From positions 1-41,845 of the forward strand of contig JASHNV010000064.1 in NCBI GenBank assembly GCA_030041455.1: a stretch of DNA of 41,845 nt, written 5' to 3'. Positions 26,438-35,274 of this stretch are shown piece by piece; position 1 is the first letter of the stretch, and each line of letters starts with the position of its first letter. Below the pieces are notes generated by a model. The model did not search any database, was not told where the DNA came from, and saw only the letters and a list, made by a program, of their open reading frames with translations. Made by a program: the position numbers and the translations under genes. This DNA comes from Spirochaetia bacterium. GTDB lineage: Bacteria; Spirochaetota; Spirochaetia; DAHUYW01.

Positions 26438-27226
26438 CTAGAGAATCCCCTTCTTGATATTCGTGAGCTTCGCGCGCAGGCGCATGATCGCCTTCGTGTG
26501 AAGCTGGGAGACGCGCGACTCGGTTACGTCAAGAACCTTCCCGATCTCCTTCAGCGTCAAGTCCTCGTAATAGTAGAGAACGAGAACCTTCTTCTCCTTC
26601 TCCGGAAGCTCGCTGATCGCCTTGACGATCACCCGCTTCACCTCCTCTTTCTCGACGATCGTATCGGGGTTCATGCTCTGGGGCGACTCGATGCTCTCCA
26701 CGATGGAGACCTTGTCGTTGTCTTCCCCGGTGTACCACACGTCGTTCAGCGAGAGGAGCGAGGTCGTCGAGATCTTGAGCATGAGCTTTTGGAACTCTCC
26801 CACGCTCATGCCGAGCTCGCGCGAGATCTCCTTGTCCGAGGCGGCGCGTCCGAGGGAGGACTCCAGGCGATGGACGACCTCCTCGACCTCGCGGGTCTTC
26901 TGGCGGACCGAGCGGGGCACCCAGTCGATCGAGCGGAGCTCGTCGAAGATCGCGCCGCGGATGCGCGTGACGGCGTACGTTTTGAACTTGACGTGCTTCT
27001 CGGGGTCGAACTTTCCGATCGCGTCGAAAAGGCCGAAAACGCCGAAGCCGACGAGATCGTCGAACTCGACGTTGTGGGGCATGGCCATCGCGATCTTGCC
27101 CGCGACGTACTTCACGAGCGGAGCGTATTGCCGGACAAACAGGTTGCGGATCTGGGGGTCCTTCGATACTCTATAGAGAGCCCAGAGTTCCTCTTCGGTC
27201 TTACCCTCTAAGAGCTTGTCCCTCAT
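26438..27226 (-). CDS. fliA: Flagellar RNA polymerase sigma factor (FliA/WhiG, sigma28)
   Basis: The protein has 262 residues from the second ATG (27226); the first ATG (27232) overlaps the upstream stop as ATGA but has AAAGG directly against it, whereas AAAGGA is correctly spaced for 27226. Region 2 has [22 protein letters not shown] and [26 protein letters not shown]. Region 3 follows with WVPRSVRQK. Region 4 ([23 protein letters not shown] and [13 protein letters not shown]) is a complete helix-turn-helix that reads the -35 box. It directs transcription of late genes such as flagellin and chemotaxis genes. No anti-sigma factor FlgM is encoded in the window. Spirochaete homologues are often named whiG or fliA. 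Confidence 0.94.
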   Translation of the reverse strand: MRDKLLEGKTEEELWALYRVSKDPQIRNLFVRQYAPLVKYVAGKIAMAMPHNVEFDDLVGFGVFGLFDAIGKFDPEKHVKFKTYAVTRIRGAIFDELRSIDWVPRSVRQKTREVEEVVHRLESSLGRAASDKEISRELGMSVGEFQKLMLKISTTSLLSLNDVWYTGEDNDKVSIVESIESPQSMNPDTIVEKEEVKRVIVKAISELPEKEKKVLVLYYYEDLTLKEIGKVLDVTESRVSQLHTKAIMRLRAKLTNIKKGIL

Positions 27227-27228
27227 AC

Positions 27229-27849
27229 TCATCCTTTCTGGTCCCGCTTCAAGACCGTTCGAATCGCCCGAGCGACGTCCCGGGCGTCGGTCGCGCCGCC
27301 GAGGATGCCCCCGGCTTTTTGAGCCGACGCGCCGCCGAGCGCGGAGAGCCCTCCGGAGCGCGGCTTGAGAGCGTCATCGTCGAACTCGGGAAGCCGGTCG
27401 GAGCCGGCGTCGTCCCTGATGTCGCTGAAGAATCCTTCGTCGGCCGCCTCCTTGCCGTCCGCGGCCGCCTCGGCTGGAGGAAGCTCCTCGACTTCCTCGA
27501 CCATCGTCGCCTCCCCTGCCCCGCCGGGAGCGTAGTCCTCGTCGCCCGGCGCGCCCTCGGCGAACGCGCCGGGCTCAGCGCCGCGCTCGTGGGGGTTCTC
27601 GCCGGGAAGCACGATGTCGACCGCGCCTGGGCTCTTCTGCTCCGCCTTGCCGCCGACGAGGCTCGCGAGCTCCGGCACAAACCGCGAAAGGACGTAGTAT
27701 GCGAGCGCGGCGAGCGCCCCGAAAAGGATCCCCCAGATGAGCGCGCGGAGCAGGATCGAGCCGAACGGCACCCCGCCGACCAGCCCCACCAAGAAGGAGA
27801 GCGCGAAACCGGCAATTCCGCCCCAATACGCCGCTTTCCAGCTGATCAC
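27229..27849 (-). CDS. Conserved membrane protein of the flagellar operon, acidic tail
   Basis: The protein has 206 residues. Two N-terminal membrane helices ([19 protein letters not shown] and [22 protein letters not shown]) are followed by a long acidic, Gly/Glu/Pro-rich, probably disordered cytoplasmic region ([20 protein letters not shown]) and a short helix at the end ([19 protein letters not shown]). I recognise no family; treponemes have an unnamed membrane protein in this operon position. The GTG start has GAGGTGG upstream, and the stop overlaps the first ATG of the sigma28 gene. A candidate promoter lies about 40 bp upstream, so it may begin a sub-operon. Confidence 0.7.
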   Translation of the reverse strand: MISWKAAYWGGIAGFALSFLVGLVGGVPFGSILLRALIWGILFGALAALAYYVLSRFVPELASLVGGKAEQKSPGAVDIVLPGENPHERGAEPGAFAEGAPGDEDYAPGGAGEATMVEEVEELPPAEAAADGKEAADEGFFSDIRDDAGSDRLPEFDDDALKPRSGGLSALGGASAQKAGGILGGATDARDVARAIRTVLKRDQKG

Positions 27850-27887
27850 TTTCAGCCACCTCGCCTCTGCCCGTCTCCCCCGCTAAG

Positions 27888-27914
27888 ATTATGGCAAAAG
27901 AATCCCCGGGTCAA
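27888..27914 (-). promoter_or_regulatory. Candidate internal promoter for the sigma28-fapA-cheA part of the operon
   Basis: On the minus strand TTGACC (27914-27909) is followed by a 15-bp spacer and CATAAT (27893-27888; 5 of 6 matches). The spacer is shorter than ideal. It lies in the 94-bp gap after flhG, one of the few gaps in this operon, and would let sigma28 and cheA be expressed independently of the upstream genes. Confidence 0.45.
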
Positions 27915-27943
27915 GGGCGGGCGCTTGCGCGTCGCGCTTCGAA

Positions 27944-28840
27944 TCATGGAATCCCCATGAGCTTCTTCAGAAAATGACCGATTCCGGCGCCTTCGCGGTA
28001 CTCCACCTTCTCGAGTCTGCTCACGATGTGGCGCACGCAGATCGCCGCCTTGCTCCCGGGCTCCGACACGAGGAACGGCCGCTGCCTGAGGACCGCGTTC
28101 GAGACCGCCGGATCGTCGTAGATGTAGCCGAGGTAATCGATCTTGAGGTTCAGGAACTGTCCGGCGATGTTGATCACCCGCTCCGCCACCTTCCTGCCCT
28201 CGGTCACCGATTTCACCCGGTTCACCACGAGCTTCAGGCTGAGATTCATGTTCTCGATCTCCGTCGCGATGATCTTGATGATCCCGTAGGCGTCGGTGAT
28301 CGCGGTCGGCTCGGGGGTGGTCACGATGAGCGCCTCGTCGGCCGCCTTGATGAAGGAGAGGACGTTGTTCGAGACGCCCGCGCTCGTGTCGATCACGATG
28401 ACGTCGGCGCCTCCGAGCTGCGAGAGCTCCTCGACGAAGGTGTTGCGCTCCTCGTCGCTTAAGTTCGCGATCTTGGAAAACCCCGAGGCGCCCGCGACGA
28501 TCTGGATGCCGTAGTTCGTGTCGAGGATGATCTCGCTCATCCTTTTCTGCTTGCGGATCACGTGGTAGAGATTGTACTTCGGGATGATGCCGAGGATCAC
28601 GTTCACGTTCGCGAGGCCGAGGTCCGCGTCCATCACGATGACCTTCTTGCCGAGCTGCGCGTAGGCGAGCGCGAGGTTGATGGAGATGTTGGTCTTGCCC
28701 ACCCCGCCCTTGCCGCTCGATATCGCGATGATCCTCGTCTTCTTCTGCTCGCCCGTCGCGGGCGTCTGAAGCGAAGCCGCGGGCTTCGCCTGCCCGCGGC
28801 TTCGCACGAGCTCTCTCAGCTGTTCCGCCTGGTCTGCCAT
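27944..28840 (-). CDS. flhG: Flagellar number regulator FlhG (YlxH), MinD/ParA-type ATPase
   Basis: The protein has 298 residues. The N-terminal DQAEQLRELV matches the FlhG segment that stimulates the FlhF GTPase. Residues 43-50 GKGGVGKT form the deviant Walker A with the signature Lys, followed by VIVMDADLGLANVNVILG (switch I), VIVIDTSAGVSNNV (Walker B/switch II) and VTTPEPTAITDAY. The C-terminal region contains LGYIYDDPAVSNAVLRQRPFL and probably a membrane-targeting helix at the very end (IGHFLKKLMG). With FlhF it sets flagellar number and position; in spirochaetes the flagella are subpolar and periplasmic. It follows flhF after 3 nt. Confidence 0.95.
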   Translation of the reverse strand: MADQAEQLRELVRSRGQAKPAASLQTPATGEQKKTRIIAISSGKGGVGKTNISINLALAYAQLGKKVIVMDADLGLANVNVILGIIPKYNLYHVIRKQKRMSEIILDTNYGIQIVAGASGFSKIANLSDEERNTFVEELSQLGGADVIVIDTSAGVSNNVLSFIKAADEALIVTTPEPTAITDAYGIIKIIATEIENMNLSLKLVVNRVKSVTEGRKVAERVINIAGQFLNLKIDYLGYIYDDPAVSNAVLRQRPFLVSEPGSKAAICVRHIVSRLEKVEYREGAGIGHFLKKLMGIP

Positions 28841-28843
28841 CGG

Positions 28844-30043
28844 TTACTTCCAGTCCGCGGCCGGGAAGTCGCTCGTCTTCGGCGCGGTTTTCGCGAATTT
28901 CTGGTCAAGGTACTCGTAGTTCACCTTGAATCCCTCCAAATGCCTGAGGAGCGCCTGCACCGAGGCGCGCTCGATGTCCTGCGGAACGACCTGCCCGGTC
29001 GTGAAGAAGATGAGCGACTTCTGCCGCTCCGCAAGGGCCCCGATGACGTTGCCGACGCGCATCGTCTCGTCGAGCTTCGTGAGCACGACCGCGCGGTACT
29101 TGAAAGGCTCGAACTGCTGGAGGAGCTCGCGGACGTCGCAGGCCTTCGTCGTGGCGCTCAAGGTAAGGTAGATCTCCGCCTCCTCGCCGCAGGCGGCGAG
29201 GAGCTCCTGCATCTCGGCGAGCTTCGTGAAGTCCTTCGGGCTCTTGCCGATGGTGTCGATGAGGATGAGGTCCACGTCCTGGTAGAGCGCGAGCTTTTTC
29301 TTGAGCTCCAGGGTCGTCTCGACGCAGGACACCGGGATCTGCATGATCTCGCCGTAGGTCTCGATCTGGTTTCTCGCGCCGATGCGGTAGTTGTCGATCG
29401 TGAGCATCCTCACGCTCTTCGCCTTCGCGCCCTTGTGTCCGAGGCCGTAGGCCGCAGCGAGCTTCGCTATCGTGGTGGTCTTTCCCACGCCGGTCGGACC
29501 GACGAGGACGACGATGCGCGGAGCGCTTCTCGGCGCGTCGCGGTAGACCGACACCTCCTCGCCGATCCAGCCCATGACCGTGGTCTGCACGAGCCTGAAA
29601 TCGCCGAGGTCCTCGAAGGTGAGGTCCTTCTTCAGCCGCTCGACGATCTTCGCGACGAAGCGCCGCGGGAAATCGTTCTCGAAGAGGAGCGTCTCGATCT
29701 TCTCGATCGAGGGATGCGGCTCGGCGGAGCGCGCGGCGCCGGAGTCGCTCTCGACGCGGCTCTTGATCGCCTGTACGTCGGCGAGGAGCTGCTGGAGGGT
29801 TTGCTCGCTCTTCAGCGTCGAGAGAATCCGCCTCTTTTCCTCGTCGAGGTCGGGCTTCCGGGGCCTCGCGGACTCCTGCGACACGTATCCGGCGATCTCC
29901 ACGCCCTCGCGGCCGAACAGGCCGAGAAACCCGCCGATGCGGACGCTCTTCTGCGTGAGGATCTTCGCGTTCTCGCCGTATTTCAGCCGAATCCTGTCGA
30001 CCACCTCGCGATGCGTCGGAGCCTGTTCGGTAAAGTACTCCAT
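28844..30043 (-). CDS. flhF: Flagellar biosynthesis GTPase FlhF (SRP-like)
   Basis: The protein has 399 residues. The N-terminal B domain (1-110) contains EQAPTHREVVDRIRLKYGENAKIL, typical of FlhF. The NG domain follows: G1 GPTGVGKT (182-189), TIDNYRIGARNQIETYGEIM, G3 as DTIGKSP (the family usually has DTAGRSP), and G4 TKLDE near the end. FlhF localises the flagellar base and is regulated by FlhG. The ATG starts directly after the flhA stop codon (TAGATG), so translation is tightly coupled. The IGK variant of G3 keeps the Asp and Gly needed for nucleotide contacts, so activity is expected. Confidence 0.96.
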   Translation of the reverse strand: MEYFTEQAPTHREVVDRIRLKYGENAKILTQKSVRIGGFLGLFGREGVEIAGYVSQESARPRKPDLDEEKRRILSTLKSEQTLQQLLADVQAIKSRVESDSGAARSAEPHPSIEKIETLLFENDFPRRFVAKIVERLKKDLTFEDLGDFRLVQTTVMGWIGEEVSVYRDAPRSAPRIVVLVGPTGVGKTTTIAKLAAAYGLGHKGAKAKSVRMLTIDNYRIGARNQIETYGEIMQIPVSCVETTLELKKKLALYQDVDLILIDTIGKSPKDFTKLAEMQELLAACGEEAEIYLTLSATTKACDVRELLQQFEPFKYRAVVLTKLDETMRVGNVIGALAERQKSLIFFTTGQVVPQDIERASVQALLRHLEGFKVNYEYLDQKFAKTAPKTSDFPAADWK

Positions 30044-32140
30044 CTATGCCTTCCTTTCCTGATCGATTCGAATCTCTCCGATTCCCTCGACTCGAACGTC
30101 CGGGACCACCTCCGGCACCGAGAGCACCACGAGGCTCGGGATCTCGCGCTCGGTGCTCGACTTGACGAGGGGACGGGCCGCCTCCGAGCAGAGCACGATC
30201 GCGTAGTGTCCCTGCTCCTGAACCCGCTTCACCGAGTTCGTGAGCGCGTTGATCCACGCCCGCTGCGTCGCCGGATCGAGGGCGGCAAGCGCGCCGCCGG
30301 CCGTCTCGACGCGCGAGTCGATGAGCTTCTGCTCGAGCTCCGGGTCGATCGTGAGGACGCGGAGCGTCCGGTCCTCGCCGTACTGCAGGCAGATCTGCCG
30401 TCCGAGCGCCTGGCGGACCTTCTCGATGAGGAAGCCGCCGTCTTTCGAGATCGGCCCGTAGTCGGCGAGGGTCTCGAGGATCGCGACCATGTTGCGGATC
30501 GACACCTGCTCGCGAAGGAGACCCTGCAGCACCTTCTGAATGTCGCCGACGCCGAGCGCCTTGCGGACCTCCTCGACGACCGCGGGGTAGTCGTTCTTCA
30601 GCGCGTCGAGGATCGCCTGAGTCTCTTGGCGCCCGAGGATCTCGGCCGCGTGCCGCTTGATGATCTCCGTGAGATGGGTCGCGATGATCGATGGCGCGTC
30701 GACGACGGTATAGCCGGCCCGCTCCGCGGCCTCCCGGTCCTCCTCGGAGATCCAGAGACCGGCGAGGCCGAAGGCGGGGTCGGTCGTCTTCTCGCCTTCG
30801 ATCTCCTCGCGGGCGTTCCCCGGGTTGATCGCGAGGTAGTAGCCGATCCGAATCGTGCCCCTCCCGACCTCCATGCCCCGTATCTTGAAGCAGTACTCCG
30901 CGGGCTCGAGGCGCATGTTGTCGATGATCCGGATCCGCGGCACGACGAGCCCGAGGTCGAGCGCCGACTCGCGCCGAATCCTCGTGATCCGATCGAGGAG
31001 CTCGGCGCCCTGGTCCTTGTCGACGAGGGGGATGAGCCCGTAGCCGAGCTCGAGGGAGAGCGGGTCGAGGGGAACGACCGGCGAGATCTCCGGGCGCGCC
31101 TCCTTTCCGGCCTCCGCCTTCTCCTGCAGCTTCGCCTGGGCGCCCGCGGCATCCTGGCGGGAGGAGAGCCTGAAGGCGAGAAAGCCGGTGAGCCCGGCCA
31201 TGGGGATGAGCACGTACCAGGGAAAGCCGGGAATGAAGGCCAGCACGAAGAGGAAGGCGGCTGAGATCCAATAGACCCGCGACTGCCGCGTGAACTGCGA
31301 CGTGATATCGCTTCCGAACGTGCCGTCGGAGACCGCCCGCGTGACGATGAGACCGGTCGCCGTGGAGATCAGGAGCGCGGGGAACTGCGTGACCAGGCCG
31401 TCGCCGATCGACAGGGATATGTAGGTCGAGATCGCCTCCTGGAAGGACTCGCCGTGGATCGTCGTGCCGACGATCAGGCCTCCGACGAGGTTCACCGCCG
31501 TGATGAGGATGCCGACCTTGACGTTGCCGGAGACGAACTTCGAGGCTCCGTCCATCGCTCCGTAGAAGTCGACCTCGCGCTGCAGGTCGTTTTTCCTCCG
31601 GTTCGCCTCCTCCTCGCTGAGCGCGCCGGAGTTGTACTCCGCCTCGATCGCCATCTGCTTTCCGGGCAGGGAGTCGAGGGTGAAGCGGGCGGCGACCTCC
31701 GCGACGCGCGTCGCGCCTTTCGTGATCACCACGAACTGCACGGCAATGATGATGATGAAGATGATGAGCCCGATCACGAGCCCCTCGGTGCCCTTCGTTC
31801 CCACGACGAAGCTCGCGAAGGCCCTGATGATCCGTCCGTTGAAGTGCGCGCCCTGCGAGAGGATCAGGCGGGTCGAGCTCACGTTGAGCGCGAGACCGAA
31901 GACGGTCGCGACGAGAAGCAGCGTCGGAAAGACCGAGAACTCGAGGGCGTTTTTCGTGTAGAGAACGATGAGAATGATGAGGAGCGCGAGCATGAGATTG
32001 AACGAGAGCAGCACGTCGAGAATGACCGTCGGGAGCGGTATGATCATCATCATCACCACGACGATGACGCCGGCGGCCACGAAGATGTCGCTTTTCTGCG
32101 CGACGAACGAGCCGGTAATCGCGCGCCCTACGTCGGCCAT
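30044..32140 (-). CDS. flhA: Flagellar export gate protein FlhA
   Basis: The protein has 698 residues, normal length. The N-terminal half has about eight membrane helices (FVAAGVIVVVMMMIIPLP, LLSFNLMLALLIILIVLY) and the conserved loop LNVSSTRLILSQG. The charged FHIPEP loop region (RFTLDSLPGKQMAIEAEYNSG) is intact, including DLQREVDFYGAMDGASKFV. The C-terminal half is the cytoplasmic domain that forms a nonameric ring and docks chaperone-substrate complexes (AGYTVVDAPSIIATHLTEIIKRHAAEILGRQET). It works with FlhB and FliPQR in the export apparatus. A GGGGGTAGGG sequence precedes the ATG. A 52-bp gap separates it from flhB; the next gene, flhF, starts right at its stop. Confidence 0.97.
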   Translation of the reverse strand: MADVGRAITGSFVAQKSDIFVAAGVIVVVMMMIIPLPTVILDVLLSFNLMLALLIILIVLYTKNALEFSVFPTLLLVATVFGLALNVSSTRLILSQGAHFNGRIIRAFASFVVGTKGTEGLVIGLIIFIIIIAVQFVVITKGATRVAEVAARFTLDSLPGKQMAIEAEYNSGALSEEEANRRKNDLQREVDFYGAMDGASKFVSGNVKVGILITAVNLVGGLIVGTTIHGESFQEAISTYISLSIGDGLVTQFPALLISTATGLIVTRAVSDGTFGSDITSQFTRQSRVYWISAAFLFVLAFIPGFPWYVLIPMAGLTGFLAFRLSSRQDAAGAQAKLQEKAEAGKEARPEISPVVPLDPLSLELGYGLIPLVDKDQGAELLDRITRIRRESALDLGLVVPRIRIIDNMRLEPAEYCFKIRGMEVGRGTIRIGYYLAINPGNAREEIEGEKTTDPAFGLAGLWISEEDREAAERAGYTVVDAPSIIATHLTEIIKRHAAEILGRQETQAILDALKNDYPAVVEEVRKALGVGDIQKVLQGLLREQVSIRNMVAILETLADYGPISKDGGFLIEKVRQALGRQICLQYGEDRTLRVLTIDPELEQKLIDSRVETAGGALAALDPATQRAWINALTNSVKRVQEQGHYAIVLCSEAARPLVKSSTEREIPSLVVLSVPEVVPDVRVEGIGEIRIDQERKA

Positions 32141-32192
32141 GACCCTACCCCCCTGCTCCCGCGCCGAACGCGCGAAAGCGGACTCGATCCGT

Positions 32193-33365
32193 TCATACGA
32201 ACATCTCCCTTCCCTTTCCGTTCATGCGGTAGACCTCCGCGAGCACGAGCGCCATGACCTCGTAGTACTGCTCGGGGATGACGTCGCCGATCTCGACCTC
32301 GCGGTAGAGCGCCTGCGCGAGGGGCTTATTCTCTATTATCGGTACATTATTTTCCCGGGCGACCTCCCTGATGCGCAGGGCGATGAGGTCGGCCCCCTTC
32401 GCGATCACCATCGGCGCGGGCATCCGCTCGCGCTTCCACTCGACTCCGACGGCGAAGTGGGTCGGGTTCGTGATCACGACGTCCGCTCTCGGGACGTTCT
32501 GAAGCATGTTCTTGGTGAGGAGATCCCTCATGCGCTCGCGGAGCCTGCTGCGGACGAGCGGATCGCCTTCCGACTGCTTGCGCTCCTCCTTGACCTCCTG
32601 CTTGCTCATCTTGAGGGACTCGACGTGCAGCCTGCGCTGGAACAGGTAGTCGGGAAGGGCGAGGAGGAGAAGCGCGATCGCGCTCTCGATGAGGACGCGA
32701 AGCGCGAGCGCGGCGAACTCGGCGACGCTCACGAGGAAAGGCGCCGTCGTCAGGTTCCCGATCTTCGGGAAGTCGCCGCTGATGTTGAGGTAGGCGATCA
32801 CCGCGACGACGGCGACCTTGACCAAGGACTTCGCGAGGTTGAACGCCGCCTCCGCCGAGAAGAAGGAGCGCTGGAAGAATCGTCCGAATCTCGGCACGAT
32901 GCGGTTCACGTCGGGCGTTATCGGCTTGGTCGTGAACAGGAAGCCGACCTGGAGCACGTTGCCCATGATCGCCGCGACGAAGGCGACGAGGACCACCGGA
33001 AGCGCGAGCCTCAAGAAGTAGGAGAAAGCGGCCGGCGCGATCGTCGCGTCGCGCGTGATGTCGACCGTGGCGGTGGTCTTCAGGAAAAACCTGATCATCT
33101 CGCCCATCGTCTCGAAGAAATAGCCTCCGAGGATCCCGATCGTGACGATCGGGAAGAGCAGGACGAACGCGGAGGTGAGCTCCGAGGACTTCGCGACCTT
33201 GCCCTCTTCGCGCGCCTTGCGGATCTTCTGCTCGGTCGGCTCCTCGGTGCGCCCCTCGTCCTCCGCGGCGAACCACTGGAGGTGCATCGCGAAGCGGGAC
33301 CGCGAGAGCGGGAGCCCGGGCGGGACGAGCGGGCCGGAGGCCTGCGGGAGCAGCTCCAGGATCAT
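32193..33365 (-). CDS. flhB: Flagellar export specificity switch protein FlhB
   Basis: The protein has 390 residues. The family-typical N-terminus (HLQWFAAEDEGRTEEPTEQKIRKAREEG) begins near residue 28, preceded by a 27-residue extension. I kept the upstream ATG (33365) because it overlaps the fliR stop as ATGA, while the internal ATG (33284) has no ribosome binding site. Four membrane helices follow (AFVLLFPIVTIGILGG, LPVVLVAFVAAIMGN, VKVAVVAVIAYLNI, SAIALLLLALPDYLF). The cytoplasmic domain has the autocleavage motif NPTH (300-303) in VITNPTHFAVGVEW. Self-cleavage there switches export from hook to filament proteins. Its partner in the switch is FliK at the right edge. Confidence 0.96.
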   Translation of the reverse strand: MILELLPQASGPLVPPGLPLSRSRFAMHLQWFAAEDEGRTEEPTEQKIRKAREEGKVAKSSELTSAFVLLFPIVTIGILGGYFFETMGEMIRFFLKTTATVDITRDATIAPAAFSYFLRLALPVVLVAFVAAIMGNVLQVGFLFTTKPITPDVNRIVPRFGRFFQRSFFSAEAAFNLAKSLVKVAVVAVIAYLNISGDFPKIGNLTTAPFLVSVAEFAALALRVLIESAIALLLLALPDYLFQRRLHVESLKMSKQEVKEERKQSEGDPLVRSRLRERMRDLLTKNMLQNVPRADVVITNPTHFAVGVEWKRERMPAPMVIAKGADLIALRIREVARENNVPIIENKPLAQALYREVEIGDVIPEQYYEVMALVLAEVYRMNGKGREMFV

Positions 33366-34156
33366 CGGGGAGCCCCCTGCGCCACCATGAGGAGCCGCTC
33401 GAGCCCATCGAAGCTCGAGTCGACCACGAAGGAGAGCGACTGCACGAGGAGCGGCATCGTGAGGAACATCGCCACGAACGCGACCGCGATCGAGACCGGG
33501 AAGCCCATCATGAGGAGGTTCATCTGAGGCGCCGCCTTCGCGAGGAGCCCCATCGCGACCGAAACGAGCACGAGGGTTCCGAGGACCGGGAAGGAAAGCG
33601 TGAGGGCGGTCTTGAACAGCACCCCGAGACCCCCGAGGATCATGGGAAAGAGGCCGTCTCGGTGCAGCACGAAATCGACCGCGCGGGTCGTCTGAAAGCT
33701 CTGTTCGATTCCCACGAGGAAGAAGCGCTGGAAGCCGTCGACCGACAGGAACACGAACATCCCGATGATGTTGATGAACTGGCCGAGGAGCGGGAGCTCG
33801 ACCTGCGCGAGCGCGTCGAACACCTCGGAAGCGCCGAAGCCCATCTGGAGGGAGAAGAACTCGCCGGCCGCCGTGAACGCCGAGTAGATCACCGTGAGAA
33901 AAAAGCTTATGAGAATGCCGACGAGCGCCTCGCCGACGGCAAGCAGCCCGTACTCGAGCGCGGCGCTCGGAATGGGGTAGCCTCGCGCCTCGACGCCCGG
34001 CAGGACCGCCACCGCGGTGAAGAAGGCGAGCCCGATCTTCGCGATCTGCGGCACGCCCGGCGATCCGATGATCGGGGCAAGCTCGATGATCGCGAGAACG
34101 CGAACGAAGACGAGGAAGAAAAGCTGGGCGTTCTGGACGATAAAGTCGACTGCCAC
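33362..34156 (-). CDS. fliR: Flagellar export gate protein FliR
   Basis: The protein has 264 residues with about six membrane helices. Typical segments are FLVFVRVLAIIELAPIIGSPGVPQ near the N-terminus, EFFSLQMGFGASEVFDALAQVELPLLGQF in the middle and LAKAAPQMNLLMMGFPVSIAVAF near the C-terminus; the APQMN block is a FliR/SctT signature. FliR and FliP form the helical core of the export channel. It starts 7 bp after fliQ and overlaps flhB by 4 bp. Confidence 0.96.
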   Translation of the reverse strand: MAVDFIVQNAQLFFLVFVRVLAIIELAPIIGSPGVPQIAKIGLAFFTAVAVLPGVEARGYPIPSAALEYGLLAVGEALVGILISFFLTVIYSAFTAAGEFFSLQMGFGASEVFDALAQVELPLLGQFINIIGMFVFLSVDGFQRFFLVGIEQSFQTTRAVDFVLHRDGLFPMILGGLGVLFKTALTLSFPVLGTLVLVSVAMGLLAKAAPQMNLLMMGFPVSIAVAFVAMFLTMPLLVQSLSFVVDSSFDGLERLLMVAQGAPR

Positions 34157-34163
34157 GGAGCCG

Positions 34164-34433
34164 CTACCTCACCATGTCCGGGATGCGCAGGAACAGCGAC
34201 TGGGTGTACTGGACGAGCGTCGTGAACATCCACGGGCCGAAGAGGATCAGCGCGAGAAGAATGGCGGCGATCTTCGGCACGAACGAGAGCGTCTGCTCCT
34301 GGATGGAGGTGGTCGCCTGGACGACCGATATCACGAGACCCACCGCCATGCTGATGAGAAGCGCCGGAGCCGAGAGGATCATGATCTGGAGCACCCCGGT
34401 CCGCATGAGAAAAGCCGCAAAGCCGATTGTCAT
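34164..34433 (-). CDS. fliQ: Flagellar export gate protein FliQ
   Basis: The protein has 89 residues, the standard size. Two long membrane hairpins are visible: LQIMILSAPALLISMAVGLVI and FVPKIAAILLALILFGPWMF, joined by the conserved QATTSIQEQTLSFVPKI loop. FliQ wraps around the FliP/FliR core as part of the gate. Spacing is 12 bp to fliP upstream and 7 bp to fliR downstream. Confidence 0.96.
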   Translation of the reverse strand: MTIGFAAFLMRTGVLQIMILSAPALLISMAVGLVISVVQATTSIQEQTLSFVPKIAAILLALILFGPWMFTTLVQYTQSLFLRIPDMVR

Positions 34434-34445
34434 GGCGCGTTCCTC

Positions 34446-35246
34446 CTACTTGAAGCTCAGAATGAGCTGCTGGGTGAGCAGGTCCCATCCGTCGACGAGG
34501 ACGAAGAGAATCAGCTTGAACGGCATCGAGATCATCACCGGCGGCAGCATGATCATGCCCATCGACATGAGAATCGAGGCGACCACCATGTCGATCACGA
34601 TGAACGGGATGAAGAGCAAGATGCCTATCTTGAACGCGATGGTCATCTCGTGAAGGACGAACGCCGGAATGAGCACGTAGGTCGGAACGTCGGCGAGGGT
34701 ATTCGGCTTCGGAAGCCCGCGCATGCTCATGAAGAGCGCGATGTTCTTCGGATCGTCCTCCATCTGGCGGTACATGAAGATCCTCAGGGGCTCCATGCCG
34801 GAAGAGTACATCTGTTCGATGCCGATCTTGCCGTCGGCGAACGGCTTGAACGAGTCGACGTACATCCGATTGAAGGTGGGCCACATGATGAACAGCGTCA
34901 TGAACAGCGCCACCCCCATCAATACCTGGTTCTGCGGCACCTGCTGCAGCGAGAGCGCCCGCTTGACGAAGTCGAAGACGATCGAGATCCTCAGAAACGA
35001 CGTCATGAGAATGATGATCGAGGGCGCGAGCGTCAGGACCGCGAGCAGCAGCAGCAGCTGGATGCTGAGCGCCACCTCTTGGTTGCTCTTCGGAGCGCGC
35101 ACCGTGAGGTCGACGAAGGGAATCTGCGGAGCATACCCCCGTTCGGTCGCCACCGTGCGGCTAATCGATTGCGCGAAGGCCCCCGTCGCCGTTGCCATGC
35201 CGAGCGTGGTCAAAAGCGCCGCGAGCAGTATAATTTTCCTTGTCAT
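34446..35246 (-). CDS. fliP: Flagellar export gate protein FliP
   Basis: The protein has 266 residues with a cleavable signal peptide (MTRKIILLAALLTTLGMATA), as usual for FliP. Membrane segments and signatures include LAPSIIILMTSFLRISIVFDFVKRAL, QVPQNQVLMGVALFMTLFIMWPTF and LIPAFVLHEMTIAFKIGILLFIPFIVIDMVVASILMSMGMIMLPP. The last block is the best FliP/SctR signature. FliP forms the pentameric core of the export channel with FliR. It starts 28 bp after fliO. Confidence 0.97.
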   Translation of the reverse strand: MTRKIILLAALLTTLGMATATGAFAQSISRTVATERGYAPQIPFVDLTVRAPKSNQEVALSIQLLLLLAVLTLAPSIIILMTSFLRISIVFDFVKRALSLQQVPQNQVLMGVALFMTLFIMWPTFNRMYVDSFKPFADGKIGIEQMYSSGMEPLRIFMYRQMEDDPKNIALFMSMRGLPKPNTLADVPTYVLIPAFVLHEMTIAFKIGILLFIPFIVIDMVVASILMSMGMIMLPPVMISMPFKLILFVLVDGWDLLTQQLILSFK

Positions 35247-35274
35247 TCCCCCCTCCCAGTGTTCATGACAACCG

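Noticed and set aside
28562-31264. 900-codon plus-strand frame across flhF/flhA
   Set aside because: It spans the antisense of three well-identified genes and is composed of low-complexity charged residues; it is a coding shadow.
33282-33284. Internal ATG of flhB as the true start
   Set aside because: The family-typical N-terminus begins there, but it lacks a ribosome binding site, while the upstream ATG is coupled to the fliR stop. It remains a possible alternative.
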